From: Halegenticoccus tardaugens | GTDB taxonomy: Archaea; Halobacteriota; Halobacteria; Halobacteriales; Haloferacaceae | Direction of reading: 5' to 3' | Assembly: GCF_004116405.1 (NCBI RefSeq) | Contig: NZ_SDIC01000011.1 | Location: 62,001 to 126,000 of the forward strand | Length of the DNA stretch: 64,000 nucleotides | Shown: one piece after another, positions 17,012-25,889 of the stretch | Layout of the letters: each line of letters opens with the position of its first letter | Position numbering within the stretch: position 1 is the stretch's first letter | The notes under the pieces: model-generated | What the model was told of the DNA's origin: nothing | The model's input: the letters and a program-made list of their open reading frames with translations, nothing else | The model's database searches: none | Position numbers and translations under genes: made by a program

Positions 17012-17123
17012 CTTTCGCCTCGCCTCGCCCCCTCGGCCCACACCGCGGTAACCGCCCCCGGTAACCCGACGGTTAGCGAAGGTACATACGATCCGGACGG
17101 GCAGGGGAGATCGGGGGAGGAAA

Positions 17124-17867
17124 GTGGATTACGAGGACGCACCCGCGTATTCGACGCAGGCGTCGGCTCGCGCGCGGCCGGGCCGACCGGACCGCCCGGC
17201 CGCCGGATCGATCGCGGTCGACGCGACGTCGACGCCCGAGGGGGGGACACGATCGGAGGTGGCGTCGACCGCAGCGCACCTCGCGGAGCAGCTCTGCCGA
17301 GGGTTCGTCGCGCACGACGACCGCGACTGGGGGGCGGCGGTCCGCGCGTTCTACGAGGTGGATCGCCGGCAGTTCGCCCACCTCACCGGCGCCGAGGCGT
17401 ACGAGGCGGCGCGAGCGTACGCGGCCGCGCTGTGGGAGAAAGACGACGTCGAAGCGCCGCACGTCTCGTCGGACGGCGGGGTCGACCGGGAGGGACTCTC
17501 GGCGGCGGATTGGACACCCGTCGAGGCGCGACTCGCCCGCCGGGCGTCGATCGTCGGCATGGAGCGCACCTACGCGACGGAGACGACCGCGGCGTGGCGC
17601 GAGCACAAGATCGGCGGGGACTACTGGACGCCGACGATGCGCGCACAGCGGATCGAGATTCGGGCCGCGATCGGATGCGGGGAGCACCCGGAGAAGCCGA
17701 GATTCGGGCGATCGGGGTTCGGCCACCTCGCGGCGTACTACCTCGCGGGTACCGAACTGCACGACATGCACACGCGACGCCACTGGGTGCGGGCGGCGCG
17801 GATCATGGCGCACTACTTCGAGGAGATTCTCGTTCGTCGGGCGGAAGCTAGCCGCGAGACTGCGTGA
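17124..17867 (+). CDS. Hypothetical protein, unknown family
   Basis: I do not recognise this 247-residue protein. The GTG start at 17124 is tentative. The first 45 residues are low-complexity and basic; the rest is helical, acidic and rich in Trp, His and Tyr, with segments such as GAEAYEAARAYAAALWEKDD, GGDYWTPTMRAQRIEIRAAI and LAAYYLAGTELHDMHTRRHW. No membrane helix or metal-binding cluster stands out, though the HDMHTRRHW stretch is rich in possible ligands. It lies between the mutase gene and a convergent histidine kinase gene. Confidence 0.65.
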   Translation: MDYEDAPAYSTQASARARPGRPDRPAAGSIAVDATSTPEGGTRSEVASTAAHLAEQLCRGFVAHDDRDWGAAVRAFYEVDRRQFAHLTGAEAYEAARAYAAALWEKDDVEAPHVSSDGGVDREGLSAADWTPVEARLARRASIVGMERTYATETTAAWREHKIGGDYWTPTMRAQRIEIRAAIGCGEHPEKPRFGRSGFGHLAAYYLAGTELHDMHTRRHWVRAARIMAHYFEEILVRRAEASRETA

Positions 17868-17913
17868 GGTCGAGGGGGTTCCGAGCCACCGAGGTCGTGC
17901 CGGGCGGGCGCAC

Positions 17914-19533
17914 TCAATCGTCGTCGGATCTCGCGCGCACGGCCGTCGCGTCGGACGCGGCGGGGAGGGTGAAGAAGAACGTCGAACCCTCGTCGGGCTC
18001 GGACTCGACCCAGATCTCGCCGCCGTGGCGCTCGACGATCCGCTTGCAGGTCGCGAGACCGATGCCGGTTCCGCCCCCCTCGCCGGAGAAGAGATCGAAG
18101 ATTCGGTCCCGTTTCTCCCGCGGGATGCCGACGCCGTCGTCGGCGACGGCGAACAGGTACGCCTCGCCGCGCTCCCCGTCGCACCCCTCCTCGCGCGGCT
18201 CCGCCCGGATTCGGATTCGGGGGGGTTCGTCCCCGGCGTACGCGAGCGCGTTGCCGACGAGGTTCTGAAACAGTAACACGAGAAGCGTCTCCATGCCGAC
18301 GACCGTCGGCAGCGAGTCCACGACGATCTCCGCGTCGGTTCGGCGGACCGCGACCTGCACGTTGTCCAGCACCGTCCGCACCACCGCGTCGCAATCGACC
18401 GGCGCGCGCGGCTCCTCCCGACGGCTGACTCGCGAGTAGCGGAGCAGGTCGTCGATCATCTCGCGCATCCGATCGGCACCGTCGACGGCGGCGGCGACGA
18501 ACTCCCGGGCGTCCGCGTCGAGGTCGTCCCCGTACCGCCGGTCAAGCAGCCCGAGGTAGCTCGACACCATCCGCAGCGGCTCCTGTAGGTCGTGTGACGC
18601 GGCCGATGCGAACCGTTCGAGTTCGGCGTTCGAGCGCTCCAGCTCGGCGTTCTTCCGGTCGAGTTCGGCGTTCTTCCGGTCGAGCTCCTCCCGCTTGCGG
18701 CGGAGCTGTCTCTCCCGGCGCTTCCGTCCGGAGATGTCGCGACCGATGCCGCAGACGTACCGCGGTTCGCCCGACGCGCCGCGGACGAGCGAACCGACGA
18801 ACTCGTACGGCACGAGCGTCCCGTCGCGCGTTTCGATCCGGATCTCCTCGGTCGCCTCCCCGGTCGAGAGGACCTCGGACACCGCGGCCGCAGCCCGCTC
18901 CGCGTCCTCGTCGGCCATGAGGTCGAACGGGCTCATTCGGGCGATCTCCTCGCTCTCGTAGCCGGTGACCTCGCTCACGCGCTCGTTCCACCTGACGAAC
19001 TCGGCGTCGGCGTTCATCACGAAGAACACGTCCGTCAGGTTGTCGAGGACGTCGTCGACGAACGCTCGCTCGCGTTCGAGCGCGCGCAGCGCTCCCTCCC
19101 GCGCCGTGGCGCGTCGCCCGTCGGTCGATCGATCGGGGCGGAGGTGACGCTCGACGGCGGCGAGGAGCGCGCGGCCGTCGTCGACGCCGTCGAAGCCGTC
19201 CGGTTCCTTCCTCCCGCTCTCGTCCGAATCGACCCTCGACACGGATTCGTCGTACAGCCCCGACGAGACGCCGCGGTCGGCCGAAGGGTCGGCGGTTCGC
19301 AGGACGACCGGCACGTCCGGGACGACCTCCTGGACGAACCGGAGAAAGTCGGCGGCGCCCTCGTGCGGGGTGAGACGGTCGTAGACGAGACAGTCGATCG
19401 GACCGGCGAGCAGCTCCGCCGTCGCGGCGTCCGTCTCGGTCGCGGCGACGACGATCGCGTCGGACGGCCCGGACGAGAGCAGGCCGGGAAGCCGGGCGTC
19501 CCGTCCGACGTACAGGACGCGAGGGACGGTCAT
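17914..19533 (-). CDS. PAS-domain sensor histidine kinase
   Basis: The product from this start is 539 residues. The first 110 residues (VPRVLYVGRDARLPGLLSSG, DCLVYDRLTP, VPVVLRTADPS) resemble a receiver-like domain. A PAS domain follows (LDNLTDVFFVMNADAEFVRW onward, then SGRKRRE), then a heptad-patterned coil with the repeated unit ELDRKNA. The kinase core follows: H-box ASHDLQEPLRMVSSYL, N-box NLVGNALAYAG, VADDGVGIP and GTGIGLATCKRIVERHGG, with all catalytic motifs intact. No membrane segment is seen, so it is cytoplasmic. A longer start at 19650 is possible, but the only TATA-like box lies too close to it for a leader, so I prefer the Met at 19533. No response regulator gene is adjacent. 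Confidence 0.88.
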   Translation of the reverse strand: MTVPRVLYVGRDARLPGLLSSGPSDAIVVAATETDAATAELLAGPIDCLVYDRLTPHEGAADFLRFVQEVVPDVPVVLRTADPSADRGVSSGLYDESVSRVDSDESGRKEPDGFDGVDDGRALLAAVERHLRPDRSTDGRRATAREGALRALERERAFVDDVLDNLTDVFFVMNADAEFVRWNERVSEVTGYESEEIARMSPFDLMADEDAERAAAAVSEVLSTGEATEEIRIETRDGTLVPYEFVGSLVRGASGEPRYVCGIGRDISGRKRRERQLRRKREELDRKNAELDRKNAELERSNAELERFASAASHDLQEPLRMVSSYLGLLDRRYGDDLDADAREFVAAAVDGADRMREMIDDLLRYSRVSRREEPRAPVDCDAVVRTVLDNVQVAVRRTDAEIVVDSLPTVVGMETLLVLLFQNLVGNALAYAGDEPPRIRIRAEPREEGCDGERGEAYLFAVADDGVGIPREKRDRIFDLFSGEGGGTGIGLATCKRIVERHGGEIWVESEPDEGSTFFFTLPAASDATAVRARSDDD

Positions 19534-19654
19534 CGGCGACGGGACGATCCGATCGGCGAACCGAGGCCCGTCCGCCGGCGAGGCGACCGCTCGACCGAAG
19601 CGCTCGAAGTGATCATTTTTCGTCGTATCCGTCCGATGACTCGTAAACATTTAG

Positions 19655-19665
19655 ATAAATATTTT
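19655..19665 (-). promoter_or_regulatory. AT-rich promoter candidate of the histidine kinase gene
   Basis: Read on the minus strand, AAAATATTTAT is a strong TATA-like tract in otherwise GC-rich DNA. With normal spacing, transcription would begin near 19632, inside the longest possible reading frame, which argues for the start at 19533. Confidence 0.5.
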
Positions 19666-19703
19666 CTGTTCGGGCGGTCGATCGGACCGCCGCGACGGGG
19701 AGA

Positions 19704-19712
19704 GGTTTATCC
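19704..19712 (+). promoter_or_regulatory. TATA-like element of the epimerase gene
   Basis: GGTTTATCC is centred about 28 bases before the ATG at 19736. Confidence 0.55.
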
Positions 19713-19735
19713 GGCGGGCGGCCGAGACGCCGCAC

Positions 19736-20119
19736 ATGCAGTTCGACCACGTCGGGATCGCGACGCCGGACGCCGCGGCGCTCGCCGACCTGTTCAGCGA
19801 CCTCTTCGATGCCCCGATCGCGCACGAAGAGCGGTTCGAGGGGATGACGGTCCTCTTTCTCGAACTGGAGGACGGCTACTTCGAACTCCTCGAACCCCAC
19901 GAGGGCGGCGCGATCGCGCGCTACCTCGACGGCCACGGTCCGGGGATCCACCACGTCGCGCTCGCCACCGACGACGTCGAGGCCGCGCTCGCCGCGGCCC
20001 ACGACCTGGACGTCGCGCTGATCGACGAGGAGCCGCGACCCGGGGCGTGGGGCCACGAGGTCGCCTTCCTGCACCCGAAATCGACCGGGGGCGTCCTCGT
20101 CGAGTTCGTCCAGCACTGA
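19736..20119 (+). CDS. mce: Methylmalonyl-CoA epimerase
   Basis: This 127-residue glyoxalase-fold protein would interconvert the (R) and (S) forms of methylmalonyl-CoA, feeding the mutase. The fold's metal ligands are visible: FDHVGIATPDAAAL (His), LELEDGYFELLEP (Glu), GIHHVALATDDVEAAL (His) and the terminal GVLVEFVQH (Glu). Length is normal for the family. It is monocistronic, divergent from the histidine kinase gene. It belongs functionally with the mutase large subunit at 15.3-17.0 kb. Confidence 0.95.
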   Translation: MQFDHVGIATPDAAALADLFSDLFDAPIAHEERFEGMTVLFLELEDGYFELLEPHEGGAIARYLDGHGPGIHHVALATDDVEAALAAAHDLDVALIDEEPRPGAWGHEVAFLHPKSTGGVLVEFVQH

Positions 20120-20152
20120 GCGGCGGCGACCGTCGTCGACCGCCGCCTCCCG

Positions 20153-21568
20153 TCAGTCGCCCTCCGACGACTCGCCCTCCGCGTCGCCATCGTCGCTGCG
20201 CCCGGTCGCCCTCGGGTCGCGGCGGATCGAGACGGGTCGGCGGAGGCCGACGCGCCACGGCGACCAGTACAGTTCGAGGCCGAGCCACAGCGCGGCGACG
20301 CCGAGCGCGAACGCGAGCGTCAGCGCGTCGGCCATCCCCATCCACGCCGGAAGGACGAAGCCCACGGCCAGCACGATCTCGCCGGGAACGACGGCGTAGA
20401 CGATCGATCCGAGCGAGAGGTCGTCCCCGCCGCGGTTCGCCCTGGTCGAAGGGAGGTCCGCGCGGTCGGCGCTCGGGCCGCCGGCGCTTTCGGGACCGGT
20501 GCCGAGGCGCTCGGCCTCGTACGGCAGCGTCAGGTCGAGCGTCCAGACGACCTCGCCCTCCTCGTTCACCTCGACGACGCGCCCGCCGTTCGAGTCGGTG
20601 ACGAGCGTGTGACCGTTGGGAAGGCGGTCGGCGTCGCGCGGCCACTCCAATCGGCTGTCGTTCCACGACCACGTCCGGTTCCACGCCCCGTCCTCGCGGC
20701 CGTACTCGACGACGCGGTTGTTGTGGGAGTCGGCGACGAGCACCGCCGGGCCGCCGTTTTCGGGCGGGATGTAGTCCGGGTTGTGCTGCTCGTAGAGCGT
20801 GTCGTAGTCGTCTTCGCTCCCGAGCGTCCACCCCTCTTCCAGCCCCGTCTCGGGGTCGAGGAAGACGACCTGATCCTGGTTCCGGAGGCTCACCATGATG
20901 CGGCCGTCGGGCAGCACCTCCACGTCGTTGAGGTGGGTCCAGTCGTGCGGGTACGGCCCGCCACCCGACGTCGGGTAGTCGCTCTGGGCGTCCCACTCCC
21001 ACTCGATCACCTCCGTCTCGGTGTTGACGACGAACACCCGATCGCGGTGGATGTCGGCGACGACGAGTCGTTTTCCGTCGTATCGGTCGACGTCGTGCCA
21101 GCGGATCGTCTTCCCGTTCGGGACGATCCGCGAGTACACCTCGGTCGTCTCGCCCGTCGAGAGGTTCGTTCGTTCGACGACGTTCCGGTAACACTCGGTC
21201 TCCGCGCCGCACTCGTCGGTCGACAGGTGTTCGGAGGCGACGTACATCACCGTCCGGTCGCCCTCGGGGCTCGGGTCGACGTCCCAGTAGCTGTCGTACT
21301 CGTCGTCGTAGTAGAGCACGTCCCCCCTCTCGTCGACGGCGACCAGTTCACCCGGGCTGTCGCCGGTGAACCGCAGGTGCCAGCCCTTCGCGCCGAACCC
21401 CTGCGTCGCGACGACGGTCGCGCCGTCCGCGGGCGGGGCGACGGACCCGCCGGCGGCGACGCGCTCGGGGAACGACGGCGGCGCGGCGAGGTAGCCGGCG
21501 ACGAGCGAGCCGACCGCGAGGACGAGGAGGGCGGCGAACGCGACCCGGAGGATGCGCCGTTCGTCCAT
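20153..21568 (-). CDS. Arylsulfotransferase (ASST)-like membrane protein
   Basis: This encodes 471 residues. A single N-terminal membrane helix (VAFAALLVLAVGSLVAGYLA) is followed by a large extracytoplasmic beta-propeller-like region, then two C-terminal membrane segments (IVYAVVPGEIVLAVGFVLPA and ALTLAFALGVAALWLGLELY) and an acidic tail. Repeated blades such as LNDVEVLPDGRIMVSLRNQD, VADSHNNRVVEYG and DADRLPNGHTLVTDSNGGRV are the pattern of arylsulfotransferase (PF05935/PF14269-type) proteins. Whether it transfers sulfate or is a structural relative cannot be told. The start chosen is the Met before DERRILRV; an upstream extension lacks any leader character. It ends convergent with the epimerase gene. 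Confidence 0.82.
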   Translation of the reverse strand: MDERRILRVAFAALLVLAVGSLVAGYLAAPPSFPERVAAGGSVAPPADGATVVATQGFGAKGWHLRFTGDSPGELVAVDERGDVLYYDDEYDSYWDVDPSPEGDRTVMYVASEHLSTDECGAETECYRNVVERTNLSTGETTEVYSRIVPNGKTIRWHDVDRYDGKRLVVADIHRDRVFVVNTETEVIEWEWDAQSDYPTSGGGPYPHDWTHLNDVEVLPDGRIMVSLRNQDQVVFLDPETGLEEGWTLGSEDDYDTLYEQHNPDYIPPENGGPAVLVADSHNNRVVEYGREDGAWNRTWSWNDSRLEWPRDADRLPNGHTLVTDSNGGRVVEVNEEGEVVWTLDLTLPYEAERLGTGPESAGGPSADRADLPSTRANRGGDDLSLGSIVYAVVPGEIVLAVGFVLPAWMGMADALTLAFALGVAALWLGLELYWSPWRVGLRRPVSIRRDPRATGRSDDGDAEGESSEGD

Positions 21569-21745
21569 TTGGTCTACTGTCCGAGGAGGGGAGGATGAAA
21601 CTACCGATGCGACGACACGAGAGCCTCGGCGCGCCGACGGGATGAAGACGCGCCCGATGCGCTGCACGTCGGAGTCAGGGTGTCGTATTAACGACATTTA
21701 TCGCCGATGCAAAGACAGTAGTGTGCCCGTGTCGATGAGCGGGTA

Positions 21746-23404
21746 ATGGACGACTGGCTCACCCACAGGGCGCGGGCGACGCCGGACGTGACCGCCCTCG
21801 TCGACGCCGACGCGGGATCGGAGTGGGACTACGCCGCCCTCGACGCCGAGGTCGACGAGACCGCGGGACGACTGGCCGCGCTCGGGATCGAAGCCGGCGA
21901 CCACCTCGGGACGCTCCTCCCGACCGGCGTTCCGGCGGTTCGGTTAGTCCACGCGGCCATGCGCCTCGGGGCGACGCTCGTCCCGCTCTCGGACCGCCTG
22001 ACGCCGGTCGAACTGGCCGCGCAGATCGAGGCGACCGACCTGACCGCGCTCGTCTGCGGGGACGGGACCGAAGGCACCGCGGTCGAGGCGGCCGAGACCC
22101 TCGACGGACTCGTCGGCGTGCCGATCGCGTCCGTCGACGAACCCGACCGGAGGGGCGTCGAGGCGCTGTCGGCGGCGGAGCCGATCGCGGTCGATCCCGC
22201 GACGTGGGAGCGCGACGATCCGCTCGCGATGCTCTTCACCTCCGGAACGACCGGCGCGCCCAAGGCGGTCGTCCTCACGATGGGCAACGTCTTTTCGAGC
22301 GCCGTCGCGTCCGCGTTCCGACTCGGCGTCCTCCCGGACGACCGCTGGCTGGTCGCGCTTTCGCTGGCCCACATGGGCGGCCTCGCGCCGCTGTACCGGT
22401 CGACGCTGTACGGCACGGCGGTCGTCCTGCGGTCGTCGTTCGATCCGGGGGCCGCCGCCGACGACGTCGGAACGTACGGCGCGACCGGTATCTCGCTCGT
22501 GCCGACGATGCTCCGGCGGATGCTCGACAGCCGCGGCACGCTCTCCGATCCGCTCCGGTTCGTCCTGCTCGGCGGCGCGCCGGCCTCCCGGGAGCTGATT
22601 CGGCGCTGTCGGGACTACTCGGTTCCGGTGTACCCCACCTACGGGATGACCGAGACGGCCTCGCAGGTCGCCACCGCCGCGCCCGCGGAGGCGTTCGAGT
22701 TCGAGGGGACGGTCGGACGGCCGCTCCTGTGGACGGAGGTCGCCGTGCTCGACGACGACGGCGAGGCGGTCGAACCGGGCGAAACCGGCGAGATCGTCGT
22801 GTCCGGTCCCACCGTCTCGCCCGGGTACTACGGGAATCCAGAGGCGACCGAGGCGGCGTTCGGTCCGCGGGGCCTCCGGACGGGGGACGTGGGCTACCGC
22901 GACGAGGTCGGCCGGCTGTACGTGCTCGGGCGGACGGACGACCGGATCATCACCGGCGGGGAGAACGTCGACCCCGGCGAGGTCGTCGAGGCGCTGCGCG
23001 ATCACCCCGACGTGGCCGACGCCGCCGTCGTCGGACTCCCCGACGACGAGTGGGGCGAACGCGTCGCGGCGCTTCTCGTCCCGGCGAACCCGGACGCGCG
23101 CCCGACGGCCGCGGAGATCGACGCGCACTGCCGGGAGCGGCTGGCGGGCTACAAACTCCCTCGAACGATCGCGTTCGCCGACGATCTCCCGCGGACGGCC
23201 TCCGGAACCGTCGCGCGCGAGGCGACGAGAGAGCGGATTCGAGCGTTCGAGGCGGCCGAAAAAGACGGGGACGAAAAAGCCGACGAGGCCGGCGACGACG
23301 AGTCGGACGCGTCGGAGATCGATCGGGACGAAGACGATGGGGGCGGCGAAACCGTCCGCGATGACGCGGAGGGACGGGTCGAGGAGCCCGACGGGCCCGA
23401 GTAA
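21746..23404 (+). CDS. menE: o-Succinylbenzoate--CoA ligase (MenE)
   Basis: The 552-residue product is an AMP-forming acyl-CoA synthetase of the MenE type, which activates o-succinylbenzoate in menaquinone synthesis. Motifs in order are the ATP loop LFTSGTTGAPKAVVLT, SLAHMGGLAPLYRSTLYG, LLGGAPASRELI, YPTYGMTETASQVATAAPAE, RTGDVGYRDEVGRLYVLGRT with DDRIITGGENVDPGEV, and the final catalytic Lys region LPRTASGTVARE, where Lys is not obvious. The last 60 residues are an acidic, low-complexity tail beyond the usual length. Other men genes are not in the window, so the assignment rests on similarity to haloarchaeal MenE as I recall it; another aryl or acyl-CoA ligase is possible. Confidence 0.88.
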   Translation: MDDWLTHRARATPDVTALVDADAGSEWDYAALDAEVDETAGRLAALGIEAGDHLGTLLPTGVPAVRLVHAAMRLGATLVPLSDRLTPVELAAQIEATDLTALVCGDGTEGTAVEAAETLDGLVGVPIASVDEPDRRGVEALSAAEPIAVDPATWERDDPLAMLFTSGTTGAPKAVVLTMGNVFSSAVASAFRLGVLPDDRWLVALSLAHMGGLAPLYRSTLYGTAVVLRSSFDPGAAADDVGTYGATGISLVPTMLRRMLDSRGTLSDPLRFVLLGGAPASRELIRRCRDYSVPVYPTYGMTETASQVATAAPAEAFEFEGTVGRPLLWTEVAVLDDDGEAVEPGETGEIVVSGPTVSPGYYGNPEATEAAFGPRGLRTGDVGYRDEVGRLYVLGRTDDRIITGGENVDPGEVVEALRDHPDVADAAVVGLPDDEWGERVAALLVPANPDARPTAAEIDAHCRERLAGYKLPRTIAFADDLPRTASGTVAREATRERIRAFEAAEKDGDEKADEAGDDESDASEIDRDEDDGGGETVRDDAEGRVEEPDGPE

Positions 23405-23436
23405 ACGCGAGTTCCGCGACCCCGAGTTCCACGAGC

Positions 23437-23445
23437 TATTTTACC
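23437..23445 (+). promoter_or_regulatory. TATA-like element of the acyl-CoA dehydrogenase gene
   Basis: TATTTTACC is centred about 27 bases before the ATG at 23467. Confidence 0.55.
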
Positions 23446-23466
23446 GCGGCCCGCGGACGAAACGCC

Positions 23467-24615
23467 ATGGACTTACTGGACGACAGCATCGTCCCGGCGC
23501 ACGCCCGCGAGGTCAAGGCGGCGGCTCGGGAGTTCGCGGCGGAGCACATCGCCCCGAACGCGTCGGCGCACTTTCGCACCGGCGAGTACCCGTGGGAGGT
23601 GCTCGAAGCCGGACAGGACGCCGGTCTCGTCGCGCAGGACATCGGCGAGGAGCACGGCGGGAAGGGGTACGACCTCCAGCAGATCCTCGCCATCGCGGAG
23701 GAGTTCTACCGCGCCGACGCCGGGATCGCGCTGACGCTGCAACTCGCGAGCTTCGGCTGCGAGATCGTCGAGACGTACGGCTCCGAGGAGCAGAAGGAAA
23801 CCTACCTCCGGCCCGTCGCGGAGTGCGAGGAGATCTCCGGGCTCGCCGTCTCCGAGCCCGAAACCGGCAGCGACCTCGCCGGGATGACGACGGCCGCGGA
23901 GAAGACGGAAGACGGGTACGTCCTGAACGGCGAGAAGTACTGGGTCGGCAACGCCGTCGAAGCCGACTGGCTCACCGTCTACGCGAAGACCGGCGACGGG
24001 GAGGACCGGTACTCGAACTACTCGATGTTCGTCGTTCCCACGGACGCCGAGGGGTACGAGGCCGAACACATCCCCGAGAAGATGGGCATGCGCGCGTCGA
24101 AGCAGGGCCACATCGTCTTCGACGACTGCGCGGTCCCGGAGGAGAACCTCGTCGGCGCGGAGGGCGGCGGCTTCTACATGCTCGCGGACTTCTTCAACCA
24201 CGGCCGCGTCGTCGTCGGCGGCCACGGTCTCGGACTCGCCGCGGCGGCCATCGAGGAGGCGTGGGAGTTCGTCCACGACCGCGAGGCGTTCGGTCGAGGG
24301 GTCGCGGAGTTCCAGGCGGTCCAGCACGCGCTCGCCGACATGCGCACGGAGTTCGAGGCCGCCCGCGCGCTGAACTGGCGAGCCGCGGAGAAGGTCGCCT
24401 CGGGCGAGGACGCCGGCTTCTGGGCCGCGATGGCGAAGACGAAGTCGACCGAGACGGCGACCTTCTGCGCCGAACGCGGGATGCAGCTGCACGGCGGCCG
24501 CTCGATCCTCGACGAGCGGCGCATCGCCCGCGTGTACCGCGACGTGCGGATCCCCGTCATCTACGAGGGCGCGAACGAGATCCAGCGGAACCTGATCTAC
24601 CGGCAGTCGCGGTGA
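23467..24615 (+). CDS. Acyl-CoA dehydrogenase
   Basis: This 382-residue flavoenzyme would catalyse alpha,beta-dehydrogenation of an acyl-CoA, passing electrons to electron transfer flavoprotein. Family landmarks include AVSEPETGSDLAGMTTAAEK, VLNGEKYWVGNA, KMGMRASKQGHIVFDDCAVP, and the C-terminal ERGMQLHGGRSILDERRIAR with DVRIPVIYEGANEIQRNLI, which holds the usual catalytic Glu (in YEGANEIQ). Length is normal. It follows menE by about 60 bases but has its own TATA-like element, so it may be transcribed separately. The substrate class (short-chain, branched or glutaryl) cannot be decided. Confidence 0.95.
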   Translation: MDLLDDSIVPAHAREVKAAAREFAAEHIAPNASAHFRTGEYPWEVLEAGQDAGLVAQDIGEEHGGKGYDLQQILAIAEEFYRADAGIALTLQLASFGCEIVETYGSEEQKETYLRPVAECEEISGLAVSEPETGSDLAGMTTAAEKTEDGYVLNGEKYWVGNAVEADWLTVYAKTGDGEDRYSNYSMFVVPTDAEGYEAEHIPEKMGMRASKQGHIVFDDCAVPEENLVGAEGGGFYMLADFFNHGRVVVGGHGLGLAAAAIEEAWEFVHDREAFGRGVAEFQAVQHALADMRTEFEAARALNWRAAEKVASGEDAGFWAAMAKTKSTETATFCAERGMQLHGGRSILDERRIARVYRDVRIPVIYEGANEIQRNLIYRQSR

Positions 24616-24668
24616 ACGAGGCGACCGTTCGTCGACCCGCGATTCTCTGCGGCGGTCGCCGAACCGGG

Positions 24669-24677
24669 GTTTATCTC
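24669..24677 (+). promoter_or_regulatory. TATA-like element of the metallo-beta-lactamase-fold gene
   Basis: GTTTATCTC is centred about 27 bases before the ATG at 24699. It fixes the start of this gene inside a much longer open frame. Confidence 0.55.
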
Positions 24678-24698
24678 TTCGCCGTCCCAACCTCCGCC

Positions 24699-25499
24699 AT
24701 GGCAGACGTCAGTGTCCACCTCCTCGACCGCGGGCGCGTCAGGGCGGACGCGAACTACGTCGTCGACGGGTACGCGATGGCGAGCGCGTCGAACCCGCGT
24801 CCGGAGCACGAGATCCGCGAGTTCGTCGTCTGGAACGCCGTCATCGACCACCCGGAGGCGACGATCCTCTGGGACACCGGCTCCCACCCGGACGCGGGGG
24901 ACGGCTACTGGCCCGCACCCCTCTACGACGCCTTCGAGCACGTCGACGCCGACGAGCACCGCCTGGAGGACGATCTCGACGCCGCGGGCTACGCGCTCTC
25001 GGACGTCGACGCCGTGGTGACGAGTCACCTGCACCTCGACCACGCGGGCGGGCTGTACGAGTTCGAGGGGAGCGACGTCCCCGTGTACGTCCACGAGGAG
25101 GAACTCAAGTACGCCTACTTCAGCGCCAAGACGGACGAGGGCTCCGTCGCCTACCTCGCGCCGGACTTCGACCGGGACCTGAACTGGGAAGTGGTCCGCC
25201 GCGACCGGCGGACGCTCGCCGGAGGCGTCGAACTCCTCCACCTGCCGGGCCACACGCCGGGGCTCCTCGGGGCGCGCATCGACCGCGACGACGGGTCGGT
25301 GCTCCTCGCCGGCGACGCCGCGTACGTCGACGCCAACTACGCGGACGAGGTGCCGATGGGGCCGGGGCTCGTCTGGTGCGAGCGGCGGTGGCTCGACAGC
25401 GTCCGGACGCTGAAGGAGGAGGCGCGCGTTCACGGCGCGGACATGCTGTACGGACACGATCTGGAGCGGTTCGAGTCGTTCGGCGACGGGTGGACGTGA
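24699..25499 (+). CDS. N-acyl homoserine lactonase-like metallo-hydrolase
   Basis: The 266-residue product is a metallo-beta-lactamase-fold enzyme of the AHL lactonase (AiiA-like) group. The dinuclear zinc site is complete: SHLHLDHAGG (HxHxDH), LLHLPGHTPG (third His), AGDAAY (bridging Asp) and the late His in LYGHDLE. ILWDTGSHPD near residue 50 is typical of the family. In bacteria such enzymes open the lactone ring of acyl-homoserine lactones, but many members act on other lactones or esters, so the substrate is open. It follows an acyl-CoA dehydrogenase gene with its own promoter. Confidence 0.92.
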   Translation: MADVSVHLLDRGRVRADANYVVDGYAMASASNPRPEHEIREFVVWNAVIDHPEATILWDTGSHPDAGDGYWPAPLYDAFEHVDADEHRLEDDLDAAGYALSDVDAVVTSHLHLDHAGGLYEFEGSDVPVYVHEEELKYAYFSAKTDEGSVAYLAPDFDRDLNWEVVRRDRRTLAGGVELLHLPGHTPGLLGARIDRDDGSVLLAGDAAYVDANYADEVPMGPGLVWCERRWLDSVRTLKEEARVHGADMLYGHDLERFESFGDGWT

Positions 25500-25649
25500 T
25501 CGAACAGCCGGGTCGATCCACGCGGAGTCGAGGATGACATTTCCCACAGTTATTCGACCATCTGTGGCCATTCGATCGGTCGAATTCGATAAATTGCATC
25601 ATCTGGTCACCGTGCGGTTTACCTGCGACGAGCACGTACGATACTCACG

Positions 25650-25889
25650 GTGAAGAAGAACGAATTGGTCCACCTTCACGCACTGCTTGCGACCATCGCG
25701 GAGGACTACGTCGAACGCGGCGTCGCGGCGCGGGAGGACTTCGAGCCGTATCGGGAGCTGGGGATCACGCCGATGACGCTCACCGCCTCCCGCGACCGGC
25801 ACGAGGAAGCGGTGATGGCGCTCCTGCGCGTTCTCGCCGCGCGATCCGCGGGGGAACCCACGGCGCGCCCCGAACTCGTCGAAGGGTGA
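25650..25889 (+). CDS. UPF0058 family protein
   Basis: This encodes 79 residues starting with GTG (KKNELVHLHALLATIAEDYV). The helical pattern with HLHALLATIAEDYVERG and YRELGITPMTLTASRDRHEE matches the archaeal UPF0058 family, whose function is unknown. Its small, helical, charged make-up would suit a nucleic-acid or protein-binding role. GGTTTACCTG about 30 bases upstream may be its TATA element. It is isolated between the lactonase-like gene and an AT-rich intergenic region. Confidence 0.9.
   Translation: MKKNELVHLHALLATIAEDYVERGVAAREDFEPYRELGITPMTLTASRDRHEEAVMALLRVLAARSAGEPTARPELVEG

Noticed and set aside
23337-24698. Long in-frame extension upstream of the lactonase-like gene
   Set aside because: It overlaps the acyl-CoA dehydrogenase in another frame and is Arg-rich without domains; a TATA element sits just before the internal ATG.
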